Source: an uncultured Muribaculaceae bacterium (GTDB taxonomy: Bacteria; Bacteroidota; Bacteroidia; Bacteroidales; Muribaculaceae). From it: a stretch of 37,485 nt of DNA. Position numbers and translations under genes: made by a program. Location: positions 1 to 37,485 of the forward strand of contig CAJUCQ010000056.1 of the NCBI GenBank assembly GCA_910584905.1, written 5' to 3'. The notes under the pieces were generated by a model. It was given only the letters and a program-made list of their open reading frames with translations. It searched no databases and was not told where the DNA came from. This document shows positions 7,241-15,181 of the stretch, one piece after another (the first letter of the stretch is position 1; each line of letters begins with the position of its first letter).

Positions 7241-9304
7241 ATGGACAAATCCACCCTCACCGGACTGCTGCTTATGGCGGCTGTGATGTTCGGGTTTATG
7301 TATCTAAACAAGCCCCGGACCGAGGCTTCGGCTCCCGCGGGGACTGAAAACACGGAGGCCGCGACGAGCGAGACGCCCGCCGAGCTTCTTGCGTTCGCCC
7401 CGGGCGACAGCGCCTCCCTCGTGAGCGCCCTCATCACCGCAGGCACCCCCGCCGACGACGGCAGCTACACCTACCGCAACGCCACCCTCGACCTTCGCTA
7501 CAGCCCCGAAGAAGGGCTTCAGGGCACGGCCCCGGCCGACATCGACAGCCCGGCCGACATCCGCGCGCTCCTCAGCGGCCGCACCGTGCTCGACGGAGCG
7601 TCGCAGACGCGCACCGTGCGCGCCGTGCGCACCCTTATCGACCGCACGGCCAAATATCAGGGCTTTGCCAAGCACATCGGCGGCGACGTCAGCGAACACA
7701 CCCTTGAGAACGAGCTCCTGAGCGTGAAAATCAGCTCGCTCGGCGCCATGATCAGCGAAGTGACGCTCAAGAAATACCACTCGGAAGTTCACGGCGACAG
7801 CGCACTCGTGCGCCTCTTCACGCCCGACACCGACAGCTACTCATTCCGCTTCAACACCTCCGACCAGCGCATCGACACCCGCGACTTCAACTTCCGCCTC
7901 ACGGCCGAGAGCGACACCTCCGTCGTGCTGACGCTCGAGCCCGAAGCCGGAGCGATGTGGGGTATCCGCTACAGCCTCGCCCCCGGAAGCTACGTCGTGG
8001 GGATGGAGCTTATCCAGCAGGGCATGGGCAAGGTGCTCCCCGGCAGCACGGCCGGCATCGACTTCGACTGGCGCCAGCGCATGGTGCGCAACGAACAGGG
8101 CCGCACCTTCGAAGAACGCAATTCGTCGCTGATGTACAAATACGCCGGCGACAGCCCCGACGAACTCAGCAACAACAAGGACGACGACAAGAGCCTCAAC
8201 GGCAAGGTGCGCTGGGTGGCGTTCAAAAACCAGTTCTTCTCGTCGTTGCTTGTGGCGCAGACGCCTTTCACGTCGGCCACGGTCGTGTCGAGTCCCATCA
8301 AGGACAGCAAAGACTACCTCAAGGACATGAGCGTGAGCGCCACGCTGCCCTACACCGCCGCCGACGGCACGGCCGCGCGCTTCGACTTCTACTTCGGGCC
8401 TAACGAATACCCCCTGCTTTCGCATCTTGAAGAAACACTTTGCCCCGACGAAGACCTCTCGCTGACGCGCCTTATCCCCCTCGGCTGGGGCATCTTCCGC
8501 TGGGTGAACGTGCTTATCGTCATTCCCGTATTTACGTTCCTCGGCAAATTCATTTCGAGCTACGGCCTTATCATCTTCCTTCTGACGGTGTTTATCAAGT
8601 TGATTCTTTTCCCGTTCACGTTCAAGAGCTACAAGAGTCAGGCGCGCATGCGCATTCTCGCGCCCGAAGTCAAGGAAATCAACGACAAATATCCGGGCAA
8701 CGAAAACGCCATGATCCGCCAGCAAAAGACAATGGAGCTTTACTCCAAAGCCGGGGCCAGCCCCTTCTCGGGCTGCCTGCCGATGCTGCTCCAGATGCCG
8801 GTGCTGATTGCCATGTTCTCGTTCTTCCCGTCGGCGATAGAACTCCGCGGCCAGAGCTTCCTGTGGGCTCACGACCTTTCGGCTCCCGACTCCATCCTCA
8901 CGCTCCCGTTCTCAATACCGTTCTACGGCAACCACGTGAGTCTCTTTTGCCTGATGATGACGGTCGTGAACGTGGTCTACATGCACATTTCGATGCAGAA
9001 CCAGCCGGGCGGACAGTCGATGCCGGGCATGAAGCTCATGACGTACATGATGCCGGTGATGTTCCTGTTCATCTTCAACGACTACGCGTCGGGCCTGAGC
9101 TACTACTACTTCCTGAGCCTTCTGATAACGATTCTTCAGACGTGGCTTACGCGCAAGTTTATCAATGAAGACAAGGTGCGCGCCGAAATGGCCGCCAACG
9201 CCAAGAAGCCGCGCAAGAAGACCGGCTTCATGGCACGCCTTGAGGAAGCCCAGCGCCAGCAGCAGGCCGCCCTCCGCGCCCAGCAGAAGAAGGGCCGCAA
9301 GTAA
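7241..9304 (+). CDS. yidC: Membrane protein insertase YidC
   Basis: Inserts and helps fold inner-membrane proteins, alone or with SecYEG. The 687-residue protein is the Gram-negative type and somewhat long. It has an N-terminal membrane anchor (about 6-22), a low-complexity linker, and a large periplasmic beta-domain to about residue 410. The conserved five-helix insertase domain follows (from about 425), with SYKSQARMRILAPEVKEIN, the GCLPMLLQMPVLIAMF segment and SGLSYYYFLSLL. The tail is rich in Lys, Arg and Gln, typical of ribosome-contacting ends. A terminator follows within 25 bp. Confidence 0.96.
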   Translation: MDKSTLTGLLLMAAVMFGFMYLNKPRTEASAPAGTENTEAATSETPAELLAFAPGDSASLVSALITAGTPADDGSYTYRNATLDLRYSPEEGLQGTAPADIDSPADIRALLSGRTVLDGASQTRTVRAVRTLIDRTAKYQGFAKHIGGDVSEHTLENELLSVKISSLGAMISEVTLKKYHSEVHGDSALVRLFTPDTDSYSFRFNTSDQRIDTRDFNFRLTAESDTSVVLTLEPEAGAMWGIRYSLAPGSYVVGMELIQQGMGKVLPGSTAGIDFDWRQRMVRNEQGRTFEERNSSLMYKYAGDSPDELSNNKDDDKSLNGKVRWVAFKNQFFSSLLVAQTPFTSATVVSSPIKDSKDYLKDMSVSATLPYTAADGTAARFDFYFGPNEYPLLSHLEETLCPDEDLSLTRLIPLGWGIFRWVNVLIVIPVFTFLGKFISSYGLIIFLLTVFIKLILFPFTFKSYKSQARMRILAPEVKEINDKYPGNENAMIRQQKTMELYSKAGASPFSGCLPMLLQMPVLIAMFSFFPSAIELRGQSFLWAHDLSAPDSILTLPFSIPFYGNHVSLFCLMMTVVNVVYMHISMQNQPGGQSMPGMKLMTYMMPVMFLFIFNDYASGLSYYYFLSLLITILQTWLTRKFINEDKVRAEMAANAKKPRKKTGFMARLEEAQRQQQAALRAQQKKGRK

Positions 9305-9328
9305 GGACCGACATCCGCCACAACACAA

Positions 9329-9379
9329 ACAGCCGCCGCATGCGCCCCATTGCCGGGGAAGATGCGGTGGCTGTATTTT
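9329..9379 (+). terminator. Terminator after yidC
   Basis: Thirteen-base arms ACAGCCGCCGCAT (9329-9341) and ATGCGGTGGCTGT (9362-9374) pair with one G-U, and are followed by ATTTT. It closes the pyrG-yidC transcript. Confidence 0.8.
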
Positions 9380-9440
9380 CAGCAGAAGGCCGCGAAAAGC
9401 GACTGCAAGGAATAAACGTTTGAAAAAAGTTTTAAAAAAA

Positions 9441-9472
9441 TTTGGCGGATAAAAAAAAATGTCTTACCTTTG
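9441..9472 (+). promoter_or_regulatory. Strong promoter for tRNA-Cys
   Basis: TTTG (9441-9444) and TACCTTTG (9465-9472) with exactly 20 bp between them, in an A-rich setting. Transcription would start a few bases before the mature tRNA 5' end at 9484. Confidence 0.8.
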
Positions 9473-9483
9473 CAGTCGCAAAT

Positions 9484-9554
9484 GGTGCCATGGCCGAGTG
9501 GTTAGGCAACGGTCTGCAAAACCGTGTACAGCAGTTCGAATCTGCTTGGTACCT
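9484..9554 (+). tRNA. tRNA-Cys (anticodon GCA)
   Basis: A complete cloverleaf of 71 nt. The acceptor arms are GGTGCCA and TGGTACC (one G-U pair). The anticodon stem ACGGT/ACCGT encloses loop CTGCAAA with anticodon GCA. The T arm is AGCAG-TTCGAAT-CTGCT. The discriminator base is U73 (position 9554), a known identity element for cysteine tRNA. CCA is not encoded and must be added by the nucleotidyltransferase. Confidence 0.97.
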
Positions 9555-9558
9555 CTCT

Positions 9559-9588
9559 TCGGGCCGCTCTTCGGGGCGGCCCGAATTT
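9559..9588 (+). terminator. Hairpin between tRNA-Cys and rpsF
   Basis: Perfect 9-bp arms TCGGGCCGC (9559-9567) and GCGGCCCGA (9576-9584) with a CTCTTCGG-type loop, followed by a weak T-run (ATTT). It may end the tRNA transcript, or act as a leaky attenuator or leader structure for the ribosomal-protein operon, which has no clear promoter of its own. Confidence 0.55.
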
Positions 9589-9625
9589 CAATCCAACATA
9601 CAAACAAACCACAACTCATTCACTA

Positions 9626-10015
9626 ATGAAGTACGAAACCGTTTTCATTTTAACTCCCGTTTTGTCTGATGCCCAGATGAAGGAAGCGGTAGAAAAGTTC
9701 GCCAAAGTTCTCACCGACAACGGTGCGAGCATCGCGAACACCGAGGAATGGGGCCTGCGCAAGCTCGCCTATCCCATCGACAAGAAGTCCACGGGCTTCT
9801 ATTGCATGCTCGAATTCGAAGGCGAACCCACCCTCGTCAAGAAGCTCGAAACGGCTTTCCGCCGCGACGAACGCGTGATTCGTTTCCTCACCTTCCGTCA
9901 GGACAAGTACGCCGCCGAGTACGCCGAAAAGCGTCGTGCCCGCCGTGCCGCACAGGCTGCCGCACCCGCAGCTGAAGCTACTGCAGTAGAAACCGTAGAA
10001 ACCAAGGAGGACTAA
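9626..10015 (+). CDS. rpsF: 30S ribosomal protein S6
   Basis: Ribosomal protein S6, which binds S18 on the small-subunit platform. The 129-residue protein begins MKYETVFILTPVLSD and contains the typical GLRKLAYPIDKKSTGFYCMLEFEG core and RDERVIRFL segment. The last 25 residues are an Ala/Glu-rich tail (QAAAPAAEATAVETVETKED), common in Bacteroidetes S6. ATG at 9626 is chosen because upstream in-frame codons overlap the tRNA. The reading frame ends in AAGGAGG, which doubles as a ribosome-binding site for rpsR. Confidence 0.96.
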   Translation: MKYETVFILTPVLSDAQMKEAVEKFAKVLTDNGASIANTEEWGLRKLAYPIDKKSTGFYCMLEFEGEPTLVKKLETAFRRDERVIRFLTFRQDKYAAEYAEKRRARRAAQAAAPAAEATAVETVETKED

Positions 10016-10018
10016 ATC

Positions 10019-10288
10019 ATGGCACAAGCAAATTCCGAAATCCGCTATCTCACCCCCATGTCGGTGGACGTGAAGAAGAAAAAATACTGCCGTTTCAAAC
10101 GTCTCGGCATCAAGTATGTAGACTACAAGGACCCCGAATTCCTGAAGAAGTTCCTCAACGAGCAGGGTAAAATTCTTCCCCGCCGCATCACGGGTACTTC
10201 GCTGAAATTCCAGCGTCGCGTGGCACAGGCCGTCAAGCGTGCCCGCCACCTCGCCCTTCTGCCCTACGTAACCGACCTCATGAAGTAA
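10019..10288 (+). CDS. rpsR: 30S ribosomal protein S18
   Basis: Small-subunit protein that forms a heterodimer with S6. The 89 residues include KKYCRFKRLGIKYVDYKDP and the basic signature GKILPRRITGTSLKFQRRV. It starts three bases after the rpsF stop. An AAGGAGG at 10004-10010, inside the end of rpsF, is one of the few clear Shine-Dalgarno sequences in the window. Middle gene of the rpsF-rpsR-rplI operon. Confidence 0.97.
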   Translation: MAQANSEIRYLTPMSVDVKKKKYCRFKRLGIKYVDYKDPEFLKKFLNEQGKILPRRITGTSLKFQRRVAQAVKRARHLALLPYVTDLMK

Positions 10289-10317
10289 ACAACACCCTAA
10301 AGCTTAAGGACACCGAT

Positions 10318-10761
10318 ATGAAAATTATCCTCAAAGAAGACGTCAGCGGCCTTGGATACAAGGACGACGTTCTGGAAGTGAAGGACGGCTATGGCCGCAA
10401 CTTCCTCATCCCCCGCGGCAAGGCCATCGTAGCCACTCCTTCGGCTCTTAAGGTGCTCGCCGAAAACCAGCGTCAGCGCGCCCACAAGCTCGCCAAAATC
10501 AAAGCCGACGCAGAAGCAGCCGCAGCCGCCCTCGAAGGCGTAACGCTGACCATCGGCGCAAAGACCAGCGCCACCGGCACCATCTTCGGCTCCGTAAACG
10601 CAATCCAGATTTCCGAAGCTCTCGAAAAGCTCGGCCACAACGTTGACCGCAAGCTCATCGAAATCAAGCAGCCCGTCAAGGAAGTAGGCAACTACGTTGC
10701 CACCATCCGTTTCCACAAGGAAGTGGCCACGGAGGTTCCCTTCGAAGTGGTTGCCGAATAA
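10318..10761 (+). CDS. rplI: 50S ribosomal protein L9
   Basis: Large-subunit protein of 147 residues, the usual length. The N-terminal RNA-binding domain carries MKIILKEDVSGLGYKDDVLEV, then GYGRNFLIPRGKAIVAT. A long connecting helix and the C-terminal domain follow. Last gene of the rpsF-rpsR-rplI operon, 29 bp after rpsR, closed by a strong terminator. Confidence 0.97.
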   Translation: MKIILKEDVSGLGYKDDVLEVKDGYGRNFLIPRGKAIVATPSALKVLAENQRQRAHKLAKIKADAEAAAAALEGVTLTIGAKTSATGTIFGSVNAIQISEALEKLGHNVDRKLIEIKQPVKEVGNYVATIRFHKEVATEVPFEVVAE

Positions 10762-10791
10762 TCCGGAAATCACACCCGCGACAAAATATCG

Positions 10792-10842
10792 CCGCCATCC
10801 TGCACAAAGGCCCGAGCGCCCGACGCAGGATGGCGGTTTTGT
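10792..10842 (+). terminator. Terminator after rplI
   Basis: Twelve-base perfect arms CCGCCATCCTGC (10792-10803) and GCAGGATGGCGG (10825-10836) followed by TTTT. The flanking ACAAAA and TTTTGT also pair, giving a long stable stem. No promoter consensus is evident between it and the T9SS block. Confidence 0.88.
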
Positions 10843-10896
10843 GTTTTCGCCTCGCCGGGACACAATAAACGCGCCTCCGGGCCGTTATCTCTATTG

Positions 10897-11658
10897 ATGA
10901 CTCTCAGCAATGGAAAAATACGCCGCGTATTCCGCGTCTTCGTTCTCGCGCTGGCCGCAACGGCATTCGTCTGCCCGGCGGCCTCGGCGGCGTCGAAGGG
11001 GCGTCGCGGGCTCAACGATAAGGTGCTGAACCGCCCGTACACCGACATGCGCCGCTGGCACCTCGGCTTCTCCGTCGGGATGCACGCTCAGGACATCCGT
11101 CTGACCCACAACGGCTTCATCACCCCCGAAGGCGAAGAATGGCGCATGGAACAAGCCGACTTTCAGCCCGGCTTCAACGTCAGCGGACTCGTCGACCTGA
11201 GGCTTAACGACTACTTCTCGCTACGCTTCTCGCCGGGGATGTATTTCGGCAGCCGCAACATCACCATGCGCGAACTCGCAAGCGGCGAAATCGAGCGTCA
11301 AAGCATCAAAAGCACCTACGTCACCCTGCCGCTCGACCTCAAATATGCGGCGAAACGCTGGCGCAACATGCGCCCTTATGTCGTCGGGGGCGTGATGGGC
11401 GCGTTCGACGTGTCGAAAAAGCGCGCCGACTATCTGCGGCTCACCACCGCCGACGCCTATCTCACGATAGGTTTCGGATGCGATTTCTATCTCCCCTATT
11501 TCAAGCTCATCCCCGAGCTTAAATTCTGCTTCGGGCTGACGGATGTGCTTCAGCACGACCGCCCCGACCTCGTCGACGACCCGGCGAGTCTCAAGTTCAC
11601 TCAGTCGCTGAGCAAGGCGACGTCGAAAATGATTGTCCTTTCGTTCTATTTTGAATAA
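10897..11658 (+). CDS. porT: PorT-family outer-membrane beta-barrel protein
   Basis: Signal peptide (cleavage near PAASAAS, residues 29-33 counted from the ATG) followed by an eight-strand-type beta-barrel with alternating hydrophobic strands. It ends in an outer-membrane signature, MIVLSFYFE. Length (253 residues) and pattern fit the PorT family, needed for T9SS secretion in Porphyromonas gingivalis. The position just before porP supports this, but generic outer-membrane barrels can look alike. ATG at 10897 is preferred over an adjacent TTG at 10894. No clear -33/-7 promoter is seen upstream, so how the operon is expressed is unclear. Confidence 0.72.
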   Translation: MTLSNGKIRRVFRVFVLALAATAFVCPAASAASKGRRGLNDKVLNRPYTDMRRWHLGFSVGMHAQDIRLTHNGFITPEGEEWRMEQADFQPGFNVSGLVDLRLNDYFSLRFSPGMYFGSRNITMRELASGEIERQSIKSTYVTLPLDLKYAAKRWRNMRPYVVGGVMGAFDVSKKRADYLRLTTADAYLTIGFGCDFYLPYFKLIPELKFCFGLTDVLQHDRPDLVDDPASLKFTQSLSKATSKMIVLSFYFE

Positions 11659-12658
11659 AAATCATCTTCATATAATCCTTTTGGCGGTGGCGGCGGCGCT
11701 CGCCTCTGCTCCCGAAGCCTCGGGGCAGACCGACGCGCAATTGTCGCAGTACTACGCCGTCCCGACGTTCTACAACCCCGCCGCCGCCGGCTCGGGCGCG
11801 GGCGATATGATGCGTCTCCGCGGGGGCGCCCGCCTGCAGTGGGTCGGCATCGATAATGCGCCCATGACGTTCATGCTCGCGGGCGATATGCCCTTCAAGT
11901 TTCTGAACAAGCGCTGGGGCGTGGGGCTTGTGGCCTCGCAGGAGAGCGCCGGTCTCTACAAAAGCCTGAACATCGGCGCCCAGATAGCCTTCAAGCTCCG
12001 AAAGCTCGGCGGCGAATGGTCGATGGGACTTCAGTTCGGGATGTATGACCAAGCGTTCAAGGGGTCGGAAGTGTATCTCCCCGACGACGATGACTACCAC
12101 GAGGGCACGGACGAGGCCATCCCGACGCAGGACATCCACGGCACGGCCTTCGACATCGCGGCGGGCGTGCGCTACGAGCACAAGTGGTTCCACGCGGGCA
12201 TCGGATGCACGCATCTTACGTCGCCGACCATAAGCATGAATGCCGGCGACGCCGCCGGAGGCTCGGAGACGTCGGGCGAGCGGCGCTACGAGTTCAAGGC
12301 CGGGCGCACGCTTTATTTTACCGCCGGGAGCAATATTCCGATAAAAAACACGTTATTTGAAATAATGCCGTCGGTGCTCGTGAAGAGCGATTTCACCTTC
12401 ACCACCGGTCAGCTCGACGTCCGCGGGCGCTGGAAGAAGTTTCTGAGCCTCGGCGTTGGTTATCGCTGGAACGACGCCTTCGTGGTGTCGCTTGCCGCTG
12501 AAATCAAGAATTTCTATCTCGGCTACAGCTACGACTACGCGACGTCGGCCATCCATAAGGCATCATCAGGAAGCCACGAGCTCTTTTTAGGCTACTCGCT
12601 CAAGCTCAATCTCTCCGAGAAGAACCGCAACCGCCACAAGAGCATACGCATAATGTAA
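11633..12658 (+). CDS. porP: PorP/SprF-family T9SS outer-membrane protein
   Basis: Outer-membrane barrel of the PorP/SprF family, which in T9SS anchors or couples the GldK-GldN ring or surface adhesins. After a signal peptide (ending near PEASGQ) comes the family hallmark DAQLSQYYAVPTFYNPAAAGS. The C-terminal strand region reads GSHELFLGYSLKLNL. No ATG is available. The candidates are TTG at 11633 (341 residues, overlapping the PorT-like gene by 26 bases) and TTG at 11651 (8-base overlap). Both leave a usable signal peptide, so the start is uncertain. The overlap implies translational coupling. gldK follows 55 bp downstream. Confidence 0.9.
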   Translation: MSFRSILNKNHLHIILLAVAAALASAPEASGQTDAQLSQYYAVPTFYNPAAAGSGAGDMMRLRGGARLQWVGIDNAPMTFMLAGDMPFKFLNKRWGVGLVASQESAGLYKSLNIGAQIAFKLRKLGGEWSMGLQFGMYDQAFKGSEVYLPDDDDYHEGTDEAIPTQDIHGTAFDIAAGVRYEHKWFHAGIGCTHLTSPTISMNAGDAAGGSETSGERRYEFKAGRTLYFTAGSNIPIKNTLFEIMPSVLVKSDFTFTTGQLDVRGRWKKFLSLGVGYRWNDAFVVSLAAEIKNFYLGYSYDYATSAIHKASSGSHELFLGYSLKLNLSEKNRNRHKSIRIM

Positions 12659-12713
12659 CCCCCACCACCACTCTCTCACTCACATCTCAAAGCAACACCT
12701 CCAAAACGACGAT

Positions 12714-14162
12714 ATGAACAGTCTCAAGCACATATTTATCGGCTGTGCGGCCGCGGCGGTCCTCGCGGGCTGCGCGGGAACCTCGCGCAGCGGCGCCGGC
12801 GGCGAAGTCACCGGAGTCGGCGGCACGGCATGGGCCGAACCCACGCCCTACGGCATGGTGCTCGTCGACCGCGGCTCCATGAAAGTGGGCGTCAAAGAAG
12901 CCGACTCGCTGTGGAACCTTCAAGCCAATGCCCGCGGCATTTCGGTCGACGGCTTCTGGATGGATGAAACGGAAATCACCAACTCGAAGTACAAGCAGTT
13001 TGTGCTCTGGGTCCGCGACTCCATCATCCGCGAACGCCTCGCCGACCCGGCTTACGGCGGCAACGAGGATTTCAAGATTGAGGAAGACCGCGAGGGCAAC
13101 CCCGTAACGCCTCATCTCAACTGGAACAAGGCAATTCCTTGGCGCAACCCCAACGAAGACGAGCTTCGCGCCATCGAGAGCGTCTACCGCACGAACCCCA
13201 TCACGGGCGTGCGCGAACTTGACGCCTCGCAGCTCAACTACCGCTACGAGGTCTACAACCACACCGAGGCCGCCAAGCGCAAAAACCGCCTTGACGCTCG
13301 CCGTCGGGAATACAACACTGACCGCCCGACGCCGGTGACGCCTCCCGTCATCAGCAAGGACACGGCCTTCTTCACGGAAGAGGGCGAAATCGTGCGTCAG
13401 ACCATCTCGCGCGCCCTCACCGGCGACTACGATTTCCTCAACACCTATATCGTGAACGTCTATCCCGACACGACGGCGTGGGTCAACGACTTCGAGAACG
13501 CTTACAACGAGCCTTACGTGAGGATGTACTTCGCCCACGGCGGCTACGCCGACTACCCCGTTGTGGGGGTAAGCTGGGAGCAGGCCAACGCCTTCGCCAA
13601 CTGGCGCACGGACTACCTGCGCCGCTCGCTCGGGCGCGAGGGAGTGTACGTAGAGCCTTACCGCCTGCCTACCGAAGCCGAGTGGGAATACGCTGCCCGC
13701 GCCGGCAACGACAACAACATGTATCCTTGGGACGGCGACCTCACCCTCAGCGACGACAAAGGGTGCTTCTATGCCAACTTCAAGCCCAATGAAGGCAATT
13801 ACGTCAAGGACGGACATCTGATAACGTCTCGCGTCGGGACGTATGCGCCCAACGACTTCGGGCTGTACGACATGGCCGGCAACGTGAGCGAATGGACGTC
13901 GACGGCCTTCACCGAGAGCGTCGGTCGCCTGACCAACGACATCAACCCCGAATACCGCTACGACGCGGCCAAGGAAGACCCCTACAAGATGAAGCGCAAG
14001 ATTGTGCGCGGCGGCTCGTGGAAGGACGTGGCGCACAACATACGGTCGGACCTCCGGATGTGGGAATACCAGAACGAACAGCGGTCGTACATCGGCTTCC
14101 GATGTGTCCGCAGCCAGATAGGCTTCGCCCGCGGCCAGAAAGCGCCGGGCAAGAACAAGTAA
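12714..14162 (+). CDS. gldK: T9SS ring lipoprotein GldK/PorK
   Basis: Lipoprotein with lipobox VLAGC (Cys20) and a formylglycine-generating-enzyme-like (SUMF1) domain. Visible FGE landmarks include GFWMDETEITNSKYKQF, PVVGVSWEQANAFANW, RLPTEAEWEYAARAG, GLYDMAGNVSEWTSTAF and RSYIGFRCVRS. In T9SS, GldK (PorK) pairs with GldN (PorN) to form the large periplasmic ring attached to the outer membrane. It is a structural relative of FGE rather than a known sulfatase activator. The 482-residue length is normal. First of four contiguous gld genes spaced 29-37 bp apart. Confidence 0.95.
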   Translation: MNSLKHIFIGCAAAAVLAGCAGTSRSGAGGEVTGVGGTAWAEPTPYGMVLVDRGSMKVGVKEADSLWNLQANARGISVDGFWMDETEITNSKYKQFVLWVRDSIIRERLADPAYGGNEDFKIEEDREGNPVTPHLNWNKAIPWRNPNEDELRAIESVYRTNPITGVRELDASQLNYRYEVYNHTEAAKRKNRLDARRREYNTDRPTPVTPPVISKDTAFFTEEGEIVRQTISRALTGDYDFLNTYIVNVYPDTTAWVNDFENAYNEPYVRMYFAHGGYADYPVVGVSWEQANAFANWRTDYLRRSLGREGVYVEPYRLPTEAEWEYAARAGNDNNMYPWDGDLTLSDDKGCFYANFKPNEGNYVKDGHLITSRVGTYAPNDFGLYDMAGNVSEWTSTAFTESVGRLTNDINPEYRYDAAKEDPYKMKRKIVRGGSWKDVAHNIRSDLRMWEYQNEQRSYIGFRCVRSQIGFARGQKAPGKNK

Positions 14163-14199
14163 ACCAACGTAAACAGCTCTCCACACAGATCATATCCCC

Positions 14200-15150
14200 A
14201 TGGGAAAAGTCAATCAGTACAAGAACGTCATCAGCGCCTTCATCACCAGCGAGAACGGCCAGCGTTTCTTTAATTTCGCCTACTCAATCGGCGCAGCCAT
14301 CGTCATCTGGGGCGCGCTATTCAAAATCCTCCACCTCCCGGGCGGCAACACGCTGCTTTGCATAGGCATGGGCACTGAAGTGCTGATGTTTGTGCTGACG
14401 GCCTTCGACCGTCCGCCCAAGGAGTACAAGTGGGAGGAAGTGTTCCCGGTGCTTGACACCCACAACGAGGAAGACCGCCCGGCGACGGGTGCGGGTCTCG
14501 GCGGGGGCATGGTTGTTGTCGGAGGCGGCACCCCCGGGGTGACAGCCTCGGAGGCGCGCAAAGCCGCCGGCATCCCCGCGGGGATTGAGCTGAGCGCGGC
14601 CGACACACAGTCGCTCACGGAGTCGATAGCCAAGATGAACGCCGCCGCGGGCGAGCTCGCCCGCATGGCCGAGCTGACCTCGGCGACTCAGCAGTATCTC
14701 GACCAGATGAGCGCCATCGCCGCCGAGATGAGCCGCCTGCGCGACACGACTCAGGCTCTCAACCGCGTGAGCGACATCCTGCTTCAGAGCTACGAGTCCA
14801 TCACGAAAAATTCCGAGGCCATCACGCGCAGCTCTCAGGGCTACGTCGACCAGATGCAGGACCTCCACCGCAATATCGGCGGCCTGAACACCATCTACGA
14901 AATCCAGCTCAAGAGCGTCAGCTCGCAGATTGATTCGATCGACCGCGTGAACCGCGGCATCAAGGATATCCGCGACATGTATGAGAAAAGCGCCACCCAA
15001 AGCGCCCGCTACTGCGAGGAGACCGAGAAGATGGCCCGCTACATGCAGCAGCTCAACAGCGTCTACGAGAAGATGATAACGGCCATGACCGTGAACATGT
15101 ACCGCCCGGGGGCTATGCCCGGAATGCCGGGTGTGAACGAAGAAAAATAA
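14200..15150 (+). CDS. gldL: T9SS motor protein GldL/PorL
   Basis: Inner-membrane half of the proton-driven T9SS motor. Two N-terminal transmembrane helices (about 25-44 and 50-68) are joined by a short HLPGG turn. The second carries the buried acidic residue E60 in GMGTEVLMF, matching the Glu essential for proton flow in characterised GldL/PorL proteins. K42 in the first helix (ALFKILH) is also typical. The rest is a cytoplasmic region of long helices. It is 316 residues, slightly longer than many homologues because of a Gly-rich linker near 100-113. gldM follows 31 bp later. Confidence 0.95.
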   Translation: MGKVNQYKNVISAFITSENGQRFFNFAYSIGAAIVIWGALFKILHLPGGNTLLCIGMGTEVLMFVLTAFDRPPKEYKWEEVFPVLDTHNEEDRPATGAGLGGGMVVVGGGTPGVTASEARKAAGIPAGIELSAADTQSLTESIAKMNAAAGELARMAELTSATQQYLDQMSAIAAEMSRLRDTTQALNRVSDILLQSYESITKNSEAITRSSQGYVDQMQDLHRNIGGLNTIYEIQLKSVSSQIDSIDRVNRGIKDIRDMYEKSATQSARYCEETEKMARYMQQLNSVYEKMITAMTVNMYRPGAMPGMPGVNEEK

Positions 15151-15181
15151 GCCTCACCACCCCCAAAACCGATAACAGACA

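Noticed and set aside
12687..14186. 499-codon minus-strand frame opposite gldK
   Set aside because: Antisense shadow: Val/Arg/Ala-rich, no motifs, and the plus strand clearly encodes GldK.
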